Source: Bacillus sp. V5-8f
GTDB lineage: Bacteria > Bacillota > Bacilli > Bacillales > DSM-1321
Direction: 5' to 3'
Assembly (NCBI RefSeq): GCF_002863565.1
Contig: NZ_PGUW01000022.1
Span: 38,764 to 102,763, forward strand
DNA: 64,000 bases
Below are positions 18,515 to 27,295 of this stretch, one piece after another. Position numbers and translations under genes: made by a program. Each line of letters starts with the position of its first letter. Within the stretch, counting starts at the first letter, position 1. The notes under the pieces were generated by a model that made no database searches, was not told the DNA's origin, and was given only the letters and a program-made list of their open reading frames with translations.

Positions 18515-19324
18515 TTATTGCTGAAGGAGCGCCCCTACTGCCCCGCTATATTCACCTTTATCAAGAAAAATAGGGCGGCAGCCAAAAGCCTGGGTAGACT
18601 CGGTTAAATATGATTGAAGCGGCTGGTTGCCAGCCACCGTCCCTCCAATATAAACGATATCCTCTATTTGGCGTGAAGAAGCAGCCTGCACAGCCAGCAA
18701 CATGACAGTTTCCGCAATCATACCGGTCAAAGCAGCCAACAAATCTTCTTTACCTGCTGCATCCCCATCCGCTGCTTTTCCAAAATTGCTTGCAGTAAAA
18801 TGACCCGGAATTGGGGGTTCCAACGGTTCGTATATATCCTTCACCTGAAGGTCAATCACTGAACGGTTCCCCTTGTCAGCTAGGGATACAATTTCCCTAA
18901 AAGTATGAATACCTGTAAGAAGCTTGCCCAACCCCAGTAGTGTGCCCCCTCCTACGCCTGTGCCTCCGATCCGATCGGCGGAGTCCTCTTTCAGCAAATA
19001 AATCGATGTACCAGTTCCGATATTAACAAGGATGGATGGCTTTAGCGAATGTTTCGCTTCTTGTTTGAATAGATACGCGGCACCAGCAGGGGTTGCTTCA
19101 AATTCATCAATTTCTTTTGCCAGTGTTACAAGCTTCTCCCGGATCAGCCTGCTTTTCCCACCAGTAATGAGTATTTCGGCATTTGGAGCGATCATCATCA
19201 GCCACTGGATCAAAGAAGTCGTGTCTTGGTAGGAATGAGTTCTTACATGAAGCTTTTCTTCTTCAAAATAAGCCATTTTTAGGAGAGAACCACCTGCGTC
19301 AATTCCGATTTTTTTCACTGACAT
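18515..19324 (-). CDS. coaW: Type II pantothenate kinase
   Basis: A 269-aa ASKHA-fold kinase, the first step of coenzyme A synthesis. GIDAGGSLLKMAYFE is the phosphate-1 loop. INIGTGTSIYLL-type and RIGGTGVGGGTLLGLGKLL segments follow, then IVYIGGTVAGN near the end. This is the eukaryote/staphylococcal-like form, resistant to CoA feedback in known cases. GAGGG lies about 7 bases before the ATG. Confidence 0.92.
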   Translation of the reverse strand: MSVKKIGIDAGGSLLKMAYFEEEKLHVRTHSYQDTTSLIQWLMMIAPNAEILITGGKSRLIREKLVTLAKEIDEFEATPAGAAYLFKQEAKHSLKPSILVNIGTGTSIYLLKEDSADRIGGTGVGGGTLLGLGKLLTGIHTFREIVSLADKGNRSVIDLQVKDIYEPLEPPIPGHFTASNFGKAADGDAAGKEDLLAALTGMIAETVMLLAVQAASSRQIEDIVYIGGTVAGNQPLQSYLTESTQAFGCRPIFLDKGEYSGAVGALLQQ

Positions 19325-19468
19325 CGCTATCCCTCATCTCACTATTTGGGTTTAAACCATGCAGGGTACGTGCTAGTTAATCCAAGTTGGTCTGTTCCTG
19401 ACATACATAAAGTTTATTGCCATTATAGCACTGACACCTTTTCATATGCATGGCATGATCGGGTTAAG

Positions 19469-22400
19469 TTATGCTCCATAAAACTGAAATTGCGTCGAGC
19501 TGCCTTGCTGTGTCGAATGAACCTCAAGACGCGCATCAATCCGTTCCTTTAATTCAGGTACGTGAGAGATGATTCCCACAAGCCTGCCACTGCTTTGAAT
19601 ATCCATCAAGGCTTCTATTGCATTATCAAGCGATTCTGGGTCGAGCGTTCCGAATCCTTCATCAATAAACATCGTTTCAAGCGAAATGCCCCCCGCATAT
19701 TCCTGCACAACATCAGCCAGTCCCAACGCGAGAGAAAGCGCTGCTTTAAAGCTTTCTCCACCAGAAAGAGTCTTAACATGCCGTTCCATCCCGGTATATT
19801 GGTCAAACACCGACAATTCGAGCCCACTCTGGACATTTTTCCTGGTCGGATCGACCTTTCGCAACAGCTGGAAACGACCGCTTGTCATTTTAAGCAGCCT
19901 TGTATTGGCTACCTGTAAAATATCATCGAGGAATGCAGCTAATACGTATCTTTCGAACGTAATTTTGTATGGATTCTGCCCTTTTGAGATTTCATGCAGA
20001 TGTCCGATTAATGAATATTTTTCATCAATTGACTTTTGTTCCTTGATGATGGCATTTATTTTGCCGATGATTTCCTCGTTTTTCCCTTTCGCTGTCATCA
20101 GCTGGTTTTGAAGGCTTCTCACACCTTCCAATTCCCCATCAATCAGCTGGAATGTTTTTTGAAGCCCTTCCAGATCCGGCTTTTCAATGCCCTTTAACTT
20201 TAGCTCGATATCATGGAAAAGGCCGGTGATCCGATGGAATCTCTGTTCAAATTCCTGAACGGCTTCCTGAAGCGACTTTATTTCAGGCTCGGCTTTTTTC
20301 GCGGATGTATAGGCACCATATGATTCAAATCCAAGCTTGGTCATTTCATCCTTAAAACTTTTGCGCTCTTTATCTAGTTCAACCTTCAGCTTTTCGAGTT
20401 GTTCGGCAGTTGACTCTTTTTTCGCCAGGATACCTGACTCTTTTTCCTTTAACTTTTGAAGTCTTGCACCTGCTTCATCAAAAGCATTCTGGAGGTTCTG
20501 GTGGTTCTTTTTCGCTTTATTTAAAACAAGGTTATAGGCTTCCATTGTCCGAATTTCTTCAGGCAATGATTCCTTTAAACCTGCGAGCTTTATACTCTGC
20601 TCCAGGAAACTGTTTTTCGCTGCTTCTTCTTCCTTCTTCAGATTTTCCAACATCGACTTTGCTTCTGCCGACGTCGTCTTCAGATTGTTGAGCTGTTCAT
20701 TGATTTTAACAACAGAAGCCCTTTTGGCGTTAAGCGCTGATAGCTCCTGTTCAAGCTTACTTCGAAGTGCAGCATGCTTTGATTCATAATCACTAATTAA
20801 CGATATATCGAAGACATCTAAAATATCATCAAGCTCCTGCTTTTGTTCCAAATATGATTGGTTGCCAGATTCATATTGGGATTCCGCCTGAAAAAATTGG
20901 GCCTCAGCATTTCTTTGTTCTTTTTCAGCCTTGTCTAGATTGGCACTTTGCTGATTCAGATCCTCCTCACTAGGCATATCATCTGCAGAATGGGCAGGAA
21001 GAGGATGCTCGGTGGAGCCGCACACAGGACACGCTTGCCCATGCTCCAGTGATGAAGCCAAAAAGCTTGCCTGGCTTTGTCGCCAAGACATTTCCAGCTG
21101 TTCCTTCCTTTCTTTTTCAGATGCTAATGATTGATTCGCCGCTTGGAGAGATTTCTGCTTTTCCTTTAGAACGGCCTTACGTTCGGCCAATTCCTGATAG
21201 GAAGCCTTAAGTTTACCCAACTTTTTTAAGACGTCCTGGTTCTTTTCCCATTCTCGCTCTTTAGCTACATATTCCATGCCCGCAGTCTCGCCGGCATTTT
21301 TTTCTTCAAGCAGCTTTTCTATGTCCTTTTCCATTTTCAAAAGATTGTTTTCAGTCCGCTCTCTTTTTTGGGTACTTTCTTTCCATTGTTTTTCTGCGGT
21401 CTGTGTGTTTTCGTTCAACTTCGAAAATGCCTGAACACTTTCCTCAAGCTGCTGCAGGCGGTGGACTTCCGCAAGTGCCTGGTCCCGCTCAGGGGCCTTG
21501 GCTGCTTCGGCTTCATAAATTTTTTCATTCTGTGACTTTTCTTCAGACAGGGCAACCGATTGCTTCTCCAGTCCTTCCAGTTCTTCCGTTGCCAATTTTA
21601 CTTGCTTGCCGACCCTTAAGTATAATTGCTCCTGCTTTTCGAGGACAGATGCTTTCTGGGCAAGGGAAATTTGCTCTTTATATTGCTCGATAACCGTTTG
21701 CTTCTTTTCAAGCTCTTCCTTCTCTTGCTGCAGTCTTTCCCTTTCAGCAAACCGTTTTAATAATTCTTCAGCTTTTGTGATTTCAGCCTGGACACGGTCC
21801 CTTGCTTCCTGTTTTTTTCGCAAATCCACGGACAACACATTGATTTTTTCATCGGTTTTCGTGATTTCTGCAGAAAGCAACGGAAGAACACGCTGCTCAC
21901 TCGGCTCATCGACTAGCAATTCAGCTTTTAGTTCCTCATTTTCCCCTGGCTTTATTTCTTTCATAAGAGCAATTCGGTCTGCCATGCTTTTTTCGCTTAG
22001 CTTTCGAAGCTCTGTTGCTTGTTCCTTCAATTTTTCTTCAATTCGTTTATACAACTCCGTATGGAACAGCTTTTGCAGGATTTGCTCCTTTTCTTTGCTG
22101 TCTGAAGTCAGAAGTTTTCTGAATTCACCCTGGGGGATCATTAAGATTTGTCTAAATTGGTTGGCATCGATCTGCATAATGCTTTTAATTTTTTCATCCA
22201 CTTCGCGCACATTGGATCCAAGCAGCTTCTTTTCGCCTGAGGCATCGATTTCATATAATTCCGCCTTTGAGGTTACCGTCACAAACCCTTCCCCGGTCTT
22301 TTTCTTCCGATCTTGCTGCGGGGCCCGCGAAATTGCATACGTCTTCCCGCGCAATGAAAATAAAAGTTCCACTTCTGTTGATAGATCATCCACGGCAAAT

Positions 22401-22606
22401 TGGCTTCTTAATTCCTGGCCGTTTCGGTCTTCCCCGCTGGCTTTACCGTAAATGGCAAAACTGATGCCATCGAATATCGTGGTCTTACCGGATCCGGTTT
22501 TTCCAGAAATCACAAACATCGTCCTGTTTCCTAAAGCAGTAAAATCGATTGTCTCCCTGCCCGCATAGGGACCGAACGCTTGCATCGTTAACGTAAGAGG
22601 TCTCAT
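19469..22606 (-). CDS. sbcC: DNA double-strand-break repair ATPase SbcC (Rad50-like)
   Basis: A 1045-aa SMC-like protein. The N-terminal P-loop is SGKTGSGKTTIFDG. Two long coiled coils surround the zinc hook CPVCGSTEHPLP near the middle. The C-terminal lobe has the ABC signature LSGGESF, Walker B MFIDEGFGTLD and SHVPELKERI. It is the ATPase half of the SbcCD exo/endonuclease that trims hairpins and blocked ends. It overlaps sbcD by 4 bases. Confidence 0.96.
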   Translation of the reverse strand: MRPLTLTMQAFGPYAGRETIDFTALGNRTMFVISGKTGSGKTTIFDGISFAIYGKASGEDRNGQELRSQFAVDDLSTEVELLFSLRGKTYAISRAPQQDRKKKTGEGFVTVTSKAELYEIDASGEKKLLGSNVREVDEKIKSIMQIDANQFRQILMIPQGEFRKLLTSDSKEKEQILQKLFHTELYKRIEEKLKEQATELRKLSEKSMADRIALMKEIKPGENEELKAELLVDEPSEQRVLPLLSAEITKTDEKINVLSVDLRKKQEARDRVQAEITKAEELLKRFAERERLQQEKEELEKKQTVIEQYKEQISLAQKASVLEKQEQLYLRVGKQVKLATEELEGLEKQSVALSEEKSQNEKIYEAEAAKAPERDQALAEVHRLQQLEESVQAFSKLNENTQTAEKQWKESTQKRERTENNLLKMEKDIEKLLEEKNAGETAGMEYVAKEREWEKNQDVLKKLGKLKASYQELAERKAVLKEKQKSLQAANQSLASEKERKEQLEMSWRQSQASFLASSLEHGQACPVCGSTEHPLPAHSADDMPSEEDLNQQSANLDKAEKEQRNAEAQFFQAESQYESGNQSYLEQKQELDDILDVFDISLISDYESKHAALRSKLEQELSALNAKRASVVKINEQLNNLKTTSAEAKSMLENLKKEEEAAKNSFLEQSIKLAGLKESLPEEIRTMEAYNLVLNKAKKNHQNLQNAFDEAGARLQKLKEKESGILAKKESTAEQLEKLKVELDKERKSFKDEMTKLGFESYGAYTSAKKAEPEIKSLQEAVQEFEQRFHRITGLFHDIELKLKGIEKPDLEGLQKTFQLIDGELEGVRSLQNQLMTAKGKNEEIIGKINAIIKEQKSIDEKYSLIGHLHEISKGQNPYKITFERYVLAAFLDDILQVANTRLLKMTSGRFQLLRKVDPTRKNVQSGLELSVFDQYTGMERHVKTLSGGESFKAALSLALGLADVVQEYAGGISLETMFIDEGFGTLDPESLDNAIEALMDIQSSGRLVGIISHVPELKERIDARLEVHSTQQGSSTQFQFYGA

Positions 22607-23748
22607 TTCTCCGCTTCCTCCTTTTTCACAGCTTCAATAACAGAAACCATGGTCTCCCGTTTATGATTATCAAAATCCCTTTCAGTCATTTCGTTATAAA
22701 ACATTTCAAAAAGATCCAGCTCGGATTTCTTTTCATCCTTTACTGACGAAAAGGATTGCTTCCGTTTCATATCAATTAAATCCCACTTCCGCTCCAGATG
22801 CAGCACATTTGGATAAACTTGCCTTAGGCGGTTGATTGGATCAATTAGCGAGCCTTCATCAAGTAACGTGATTTTCAAATAATCCTCTACATTTTGCAAC
22901 TGATAGAATGCCGGATCTAAAAGTTCTTCCATAGACCCTTGCAGTTCCCGCATATCCAATTTCGGGGAGAGAGAGCGGTATGTAACATCAAAACTCCCAT
23001 CATTCTGCATATTCACAATAGATATCGATTTCTTTTGTTGGGATTCTGAAAAGGAATATTTCATTAGAGAACCCGAATAAAAGACTTTAGGGTTCTTAAT
23101 CGCATCAGGACTGTGTAAATGCCCAAGGGCCGTGTAGCTAAAAGCATCGAAACAATCGCTGGAGACACAACCTGACCCACCAACAGAAAGGGCTCTTTCG
23201 GAATCAGAAGTCTGGCCACCAAGAACAAATGCATGGCCTACAAATACGTTCGGTTCATTCGGATTTAAGCTTTCTTCAATTTTCCCGGCCACTGCCTTCA
23301 TCGCATCCTGGTGGGAATGGATGCTGTCATCATCAAGAAGCTGGCGGACGACTCCTGGCTCAGCATAAGGAACCAAATAAAAATTAATGCCATTTATCCG
23401 GACCGGCTGAAAGCTTTCTGACAATCTGCCCTGAATATAAAGCTGGCTATGGCGATACCATGAGGAACCGAAGGATAACCGTTCGGCACTGTCATGATTC
23501 CCAGAAATCGCTACAATTGGAGTCTTCATCTTCACATTGATCGTGTACAAAATTTCATCTAGCAGCTCTACCGCTTCAGTCGGCGGCACGGAACGGTCAT
23601 ATAAATCCCCCGCAATCACAACCGCATCCGGCTTTTCTTCTTCTACAATATCAACAAACTGATAGAGGGAATCCCTTTGGTCCTCTGTCATATGTACCCC
23701 ATGGACGATTTTTCCTAAATGCCAATCAGCCGTATGGATAAATTTCAT
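22603..23748 (-). CDS. sbcD: SbcD nuclease (Mre11-like)
   Basis: A 381-aa metallophosphoesterase. Metal-binding motifs are HTADWHLGK, VVIAGDLYDR, ISGNHDSAERL and ALGHLHSP. The ATG at 23748 (GGGAGTG upstream) is preferred to the in-frame GTG at 23757. Its stop overlaps the sbcC start (ATGA), so the two subunits are translated together. Confidence 0.95.
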   Translation of the reverse strand: MKFIHTADWHLGKIVHGVHMTEDQRDSLYQFVDIVEEEKPDAVVIAGDLYDRSVPPTEAVELLDEILYTINVKMKTPIVAISGNHDSAERLSFGSSWYRHSQLYIQGRLSESFQPVRINGINFYLVPYAEPGVVRQLLDDDSIHSHQDAMKAVAGKIEESLNPNEPNVFVGHAFVLGGQTSDSERALSVGGSGCVSSDCFDAFSYTALGHLHSPDAIKNPKVFYSGSLMKYSFSESQQKKSISIVNMQNDGSFDVTYRSLSPKLDMRELQGSMEELLDPAFYQLQNVEDYLKITLLDEGSLIDPINRLRQVYPNVLHLERKWDLIDMKRKQSFSSVKDEKKSELDLFEMFYNEMTERDFDNHKRETMVSVIEAVKKEEAEK

Positions 23749-23879
23749 TTCTATCACTCCCGTACTTTTATCGTTAATTTGTATTATAGCAAGATTTACG
23801 AGATTACGTACATACGTTCCAATATTTGTAACAAAAAAAGACAGATCATTATTTCATCTGCCTCATCCGTTCGTTTATA

Positions 23880-24308
23880 TTAACTAAAAAGATGTTCATA
23901 CGGAGTCATATTCACTTGTCTTTCCATCAGCTTTTTCCGCAGAAATTTATGGTCACGCTTTGGAGTTGCCAGAATATATCCCCTGATCACTAAATCCTCA
24001 GTGATTGAAGGAACCCTTTCCTTCACAGCCAATTCCCCGATTTTTCCGGCAATCTTCTGGCGGGCGACATCCCTAAACAATTCAGGGACCGGGCTTACTA
24101 AATCTTCAAGAAGCTCTTTTAATTCAGCCGGCCAAAGATGCTTCGTCTGGCCAACATAATATTCCTCCCAATCCATATCCGACTTCCCATCTTCCTTAGG
24201 CAGCCGCTTTAAAAACTTCCGGAACATGAAAAAACCGCCAATCGCAAACAAGGAAATCAAGACCACAATCCAAAAAAGGATAAACCACAAAAACCAGCCG
24301 CTCAGCAT
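23880..24308 (-). CDS. yneK: YneK-like membrane protein (DUF2621)
   Basis: A 142-aa protein with one N-terminal TM segment (about 3-27, WFLWFILFWIVVLISLFAIGG) and a soluble charged domain. The ATG at 24308 has GGAG 8 bases upstream. Position fits B. subtilis yneK, which neighbours cotM there; here the sel and sbc genes lie between. Function unknown. It marks the last ordinary chromosomal gene before the island. Confidence 0.8.
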   Translation of the reverse strand: MLSGWFLWFILFWIVVLISLFAIGGFFMFRKFLKRLPKEDGKSDMDWEEYYVGQTKHLWPAELKELLEDLVSPVPELFRDVARQKIAGKIGELAVKERVPSITEDLVIRGYILATPKRDHKFLRKKLMERQVNMTPYEHLFS

Positions 24309-24481
24309 GGCGTTCACTCCATAAAGTTAATAGATACTAATATTATAGACATCATATTTTTCCAATTCAAGAGAATTATAGATTGGGGAAATATAAGTTT
24401 TAACTTGATAAGGCACCTGACTGCATTCTCCATTTATATATGGCCCATATTTACATTATCTCTAAAAACTGAGCTCTTCTG

Positions 24482-24510
24482 TTGCTATTTCTCGATAGCA
24501 TCTATATAAT
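24482..24510 (+). promoter_or_regulatory. Probable native selC promoter
   Basis: TTGCTA (24482-24487), 17-base spacer, TATAAT (24505-24510), a near-consensus sigma-A promoter 22 bases before the 5' half-copy of tRNA-Sec. It has been separated from the complete tRNA gene by the integrated element. Confidence 0.75.
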
Positions 24511-24528
24511 AAGAAAAGTCTTTGAAAC

Positions 24529-24577
24529 ATACGGGGTCGGAAGGGTAGCTGGTGCGCCCCTCGGTCTTCAAAACCGC
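24529..24577 (+). repeat. attL: 5'-half copy of tRNA-Sec
   Basis: 49 bases identical, apart from one mismatch at 24561, to 44695-44743 inside the complete tRNA-Sec gene. The copy spans the acceptor 5' strand, D arm and anticodon arm including TCA, then diverges. With the right copy it bounds 20.17 kb. The arrangement is that of an element integrated by site-specific recombination in selC. Confidence 0.9.
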
Positions 24578-24589
24578 TCCATAAAAATT

Positions 24590-24759
24590 CGTATTAAAAT
24601 ACGATTGGGAGCCTTGCTACACAGTATATTCTTCGTATCAATCAACGATTTCTTCACACGTATTTTTACCATTTCAGGGGTAATACGTGTGCAACCGTTT
24701 ATTTGAATACGCAGGCGTGTATACATTAACATAAACACTTAACTACCTCTTTGACGTAT
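24590..24759. repeat. Left-end AATACGT-type repeats (possible integrase arm sites)
   Basis: Copies of AATACG(T) or its complement start at 24590, 24598, 24634, 24658, 24682, 24706 and 24754. TAATACGTGTGC at 24681 matches TAATACGTGCGC at the right end. Repeats between attL and the integrase gene are typical of arm-type binding sites. Confidence 0.6.
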
Positions 24760-24810
24760 CACATTAGTAGTTTGCAAGGATACTACTTTTACGTTTAGGA
24801 GGTTTTTTAT

Positions 24811-25785
24811 ATGGCACGAAAACTACGAAGAAATGGGACAACTAAGCAAAGTGAACGCCGTGTAGCTGTTACTAGCGCTGTTGGTCGAATGACATTAAAG
24901 GAAATGCACTTGCAGTTTATGCGCTTTAAGCGGGTTGAAGGATTAGCACCCCGCACACTGGATGACTATGAAAATCATTTTGGCTATCTTTGCGACTATA
25001 TTGGCGGTGACTTAAATAAAAGTGAAATGACCGCTGAGGTATTTTTAGACTATAAGGATTACATGCTAAACGAAAGAGGATTTAGTCCCCATACAGTTAA
25101 CGTCAGGGTACGAACGTTGCACTCTTTTTTAAAGTATTGCTATGAAGAAGGTTTCATTGTAGACCAACTACATAAAAAGATTAAAACCGTTAAAGCACCA
25201 ATAGATAACGTTGAATCCCTTACACCAATGGAATTAAAACAAATTTTTTCGGTGATTGATGAGGATTGGTATACTGGATTTCGTGATAAAGTTTTGTTGC
25301 TTGTGATGTTAGATAGCATGGCACGCATTGGTGAATTGGTTAAAGCTACACGAAACAACGTAGATTTAAAGCATGGTGCAATATACCTTGGAGCAGATAC
25401 CGTCAAAACAAGGCAAGGGCGAACAGTGCCTTTAAGTTATAAAACAACAAAAATGTTATCCGAATACATCGATGAAACTGCTGAATATAACACGACTACA
25501 CTATTTGTTACGTATGATGGCTCACCTATAAGTGACAACACTGTTAGAAAACGCTTTAAGGATTATGCTCATAAAGCTGGCATTACAAAACAAGTTAGCC
25601 CTCATGTGTTCAGACATACTGGTGCATTATTATATTTAATGAACGGTGGTGACCCGTTTAGTTTGCAAAAAATATTAGGGCATAAAGATATGACAATGAC
25701 ACGCCGTTATGTTCAGATGAGTAACTCAGATGTAAAAAGTCAACATGAAGCATTTTCACCAATTAACTCGATATTTAATAAATAG
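24811..25785 (+). CDS. Tyrosine recombinase, integrase of the selC element
   Basis: A 324-aa XerC/D-like integrase. The N-terminal SAM-like core-binding domain spans about 28-115. The catalytic residues are R172 (ARIGEL), H265-x-x-R268 (HVFRHT), H291 (LGHKD) and nucleophile Y300 (RRYVQ). AGGAGG lies 8 bases before the ATG. It starts 234 bases inside attL, the usual place for an integrase that acts at the adjacent site. A terminator follows. Confidence 0.93.
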   Translation: MARKLRRNGTTKQSERRVAVTSAVGRMTLKEMHLQFMRFKRVEGLAPRTLDDYENHFGYLCDYIGGDLNKSEMTAEVFLDYKDYMLNERGFSPHTVNVRVRTLHSFLKYCYEEGFIVDQLHKKIKTVKAPIDNVESLTPMELKQIFSVIDEDWYTGFRDKVLLLVMLDSMARIGELVKATRNNVDLKHGAIYLGADTVKTRQGRTVPLSYKTTKMLSEYIDETAEYNTTTLFVTYDGSPISDNTVRKRFKDYAHKAGITKQVSPHVFRHTGALLYLMNGGDPFSLQKILGHKDMTMTRRYVQMSNSDVKSQHEAFSPINSIFNK

Positions 25786-25791
25786 TTTTTA

Positions 25792-25830
25792 AAAGGCGGG
25801 TGATGTGTTACCCCGCCTTTAATTATTTTT
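25792..25830 (+). terminator. Terminator after integrase gene
   Basis: AAAGGCGGG (25792-25800) / CCCGCCTTT (25812-25820), then AATTATTTTT. Confidence 0.85.
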
Positions 25831-25879
25831 CAATTCCGTTATCCTTTTGAAAACATACCCTTTTCTATCTAGAAACTTG

Positions 25880-26686
25880 TTAAAAATTATTCGGTTTAAA
25901 CTCATTATAAAGATGAACAAAATAGTTCCCTTTTGCAGATTTAAAAGTCAAAGAAAAAGTGGGTTGAAAATAATCTTTATCTGTTATATCTGTTATTGAT
26001 GTAAAACTCTTTTCTCCTGAAGATTCCTGAAAAACCTGTCCACTAACGTGATTACCGTAAATATCTGTACCCGCCTTTACTTCATAATATTTCAAATCAC
26101 TATAAGTAAGATTTTGTACGGAGGATAAATCCTTTCCAGTTTCTTGTTTATGTACACTATTTATTTTTTCATAAATTCTTTTGTGAACGATTATCCCTGT
26201 CTTAATAAACACTAATTTACTTTCTCCAGATTTAATGATAAATGGCATATCAGTAGCTTTTCCATTTTTTTCATTAAATCCTTGGCTTAATCCACTATAG
26301 TCTAATGGATAAAAATTATCTCTATTAGGTGCACCTTCAGCAGTTTGTTTCAATTTGTAATCAACTAAAGAAATTGTATTTTCACCGGTATTTGAAATAA
26401 GAATGCCATAATCTAATGTAATAAGCTTTCCTAAAGCAAAATTTTCAAACGAGAGTTTAGTATTGTTTTCTGGCGTAAATGAGTTAATAATAATCTCTTC
26501 TTTGTTTTTATTAAAATCTTGATAAATAGTCCATACCAATGTCAATACTGATATTATTATTGCGATGATTGAAAAAAATCTATCAAATCCTAACCATTTT
26601 TTCTCCTGAGATTTGACTATATTTTCATTACTTAAATTTCTTTCAATTCTATTTCTAATTCTGTTTCTATTTAATCGTCTTCTCAT
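25880..26686 (-). CDS. Hypothetical membrane-anchored protein
   Basis: A 268-aa protein with an Arg-rich cytoplasmic N terminus, one TM segment at about 40-60 (RFFSIIAIIISVLTLVW) and a soluble C-terminal domain rich in beta-strand patterns. The start is placed at ATG 26686, after AAGGTGA; GTG 26701 is the alternative. No family is recognised. Codon use is AT-rich like the rest of the island. Confidence 0.65.
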   Translation of the reverse strand: MRRRLNRNRIRNRIERNLSNENIVKSQEKKWLGFDRFFSIIAIIISVLTLVWTIYQDFNKNKEEIIINSFTPENNTKLSFENFALGKLITLDYGILISNTGENTISLVDYKLKQTAEGAPNRDNFYPLDYSGLSQGFNEKNGKATDMPFIIKSGESKLVFIKTGIIVHKRIYEKINSVHKQETGKDLSSVQNLTYSDLKYYEVKAGTDIYGNHVSGQVFQESSGEKSFTSITDITDKDYFQPTFSLTFKSAKGNYFVHLYNEFKPNNF

Positions 26687-26713
26687 TATTAAAAATTTCA
26701 CCTTACTTGTTGT

Positions 26714-27076
26714 TTAAATTGGAAGGTTATTAACTGCATTTTGTGTATCCTCCGCTGTACTTGCAATATAAAACTTGTAAGTAACATGTGCACTTGAATG
26801 CCCTGCAATCTGTTGTACTGTTTTTATATCAGTTCCATTCTTAATCATCATTGTAAAAGCTGTGTGGCGTGCCATATGTGGAGTCACAGTATATTCAAGG
26901 AGCATTTGTTTACTATACTTCTCTAATAACTTATTTATAGCAATCCGAGTAAATTCACCTCTTTGTCCAATAAGCAGCCTATCGCTAGAAGCAGAAGGTC
27001 TCACTTCAAGATACTGATTAATTGCTCGTAATAATTCAGCATTCAGAGGTATTTTTCTTTTGAACGTCTTAGAAGT
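26714..27076 (-). pseudogene. Truncated tyrosine recombinase, C-terminal half
   Basis: Encodes the end of an integrase: KRKIPLNAELLRAI, HMARHTAF (H-x-x-R-H), QIAGHSSAHVT and YKFYIAS with the nucleophile Tyr. The N-terminal domain is absent; the frame opens only after a stop at 27077-27079. It is a relic of an older or second integrative element inside the island. Confidence 0.75.
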
Positions 27077-27295
27077 TTACACTTCACAGTGCAATTTATC
27101 AGTACATATATAAAGTTGCTTAGACAGAGCACAGAGCACTCATGGTTATTCCATTTTAGTCGGTATATAGATTAAAAGAAGAGTTAGTTTACTCTATCAA
27201 TTTTATTAGAAGCAGAAACTAGAATCCGACATTTATTTATAAATATTTTAAAAATTATACATTTGTTGTAATCTATCATAATGGAGGTTATAAAA

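Noticed and set aside
21606..22451. 281-codon plus-strand open frame
   Set aside because: It is antisense to sbcC, whose frame has all Rad50-type motifs; serine-rich composition is typical of an antisense shadow.
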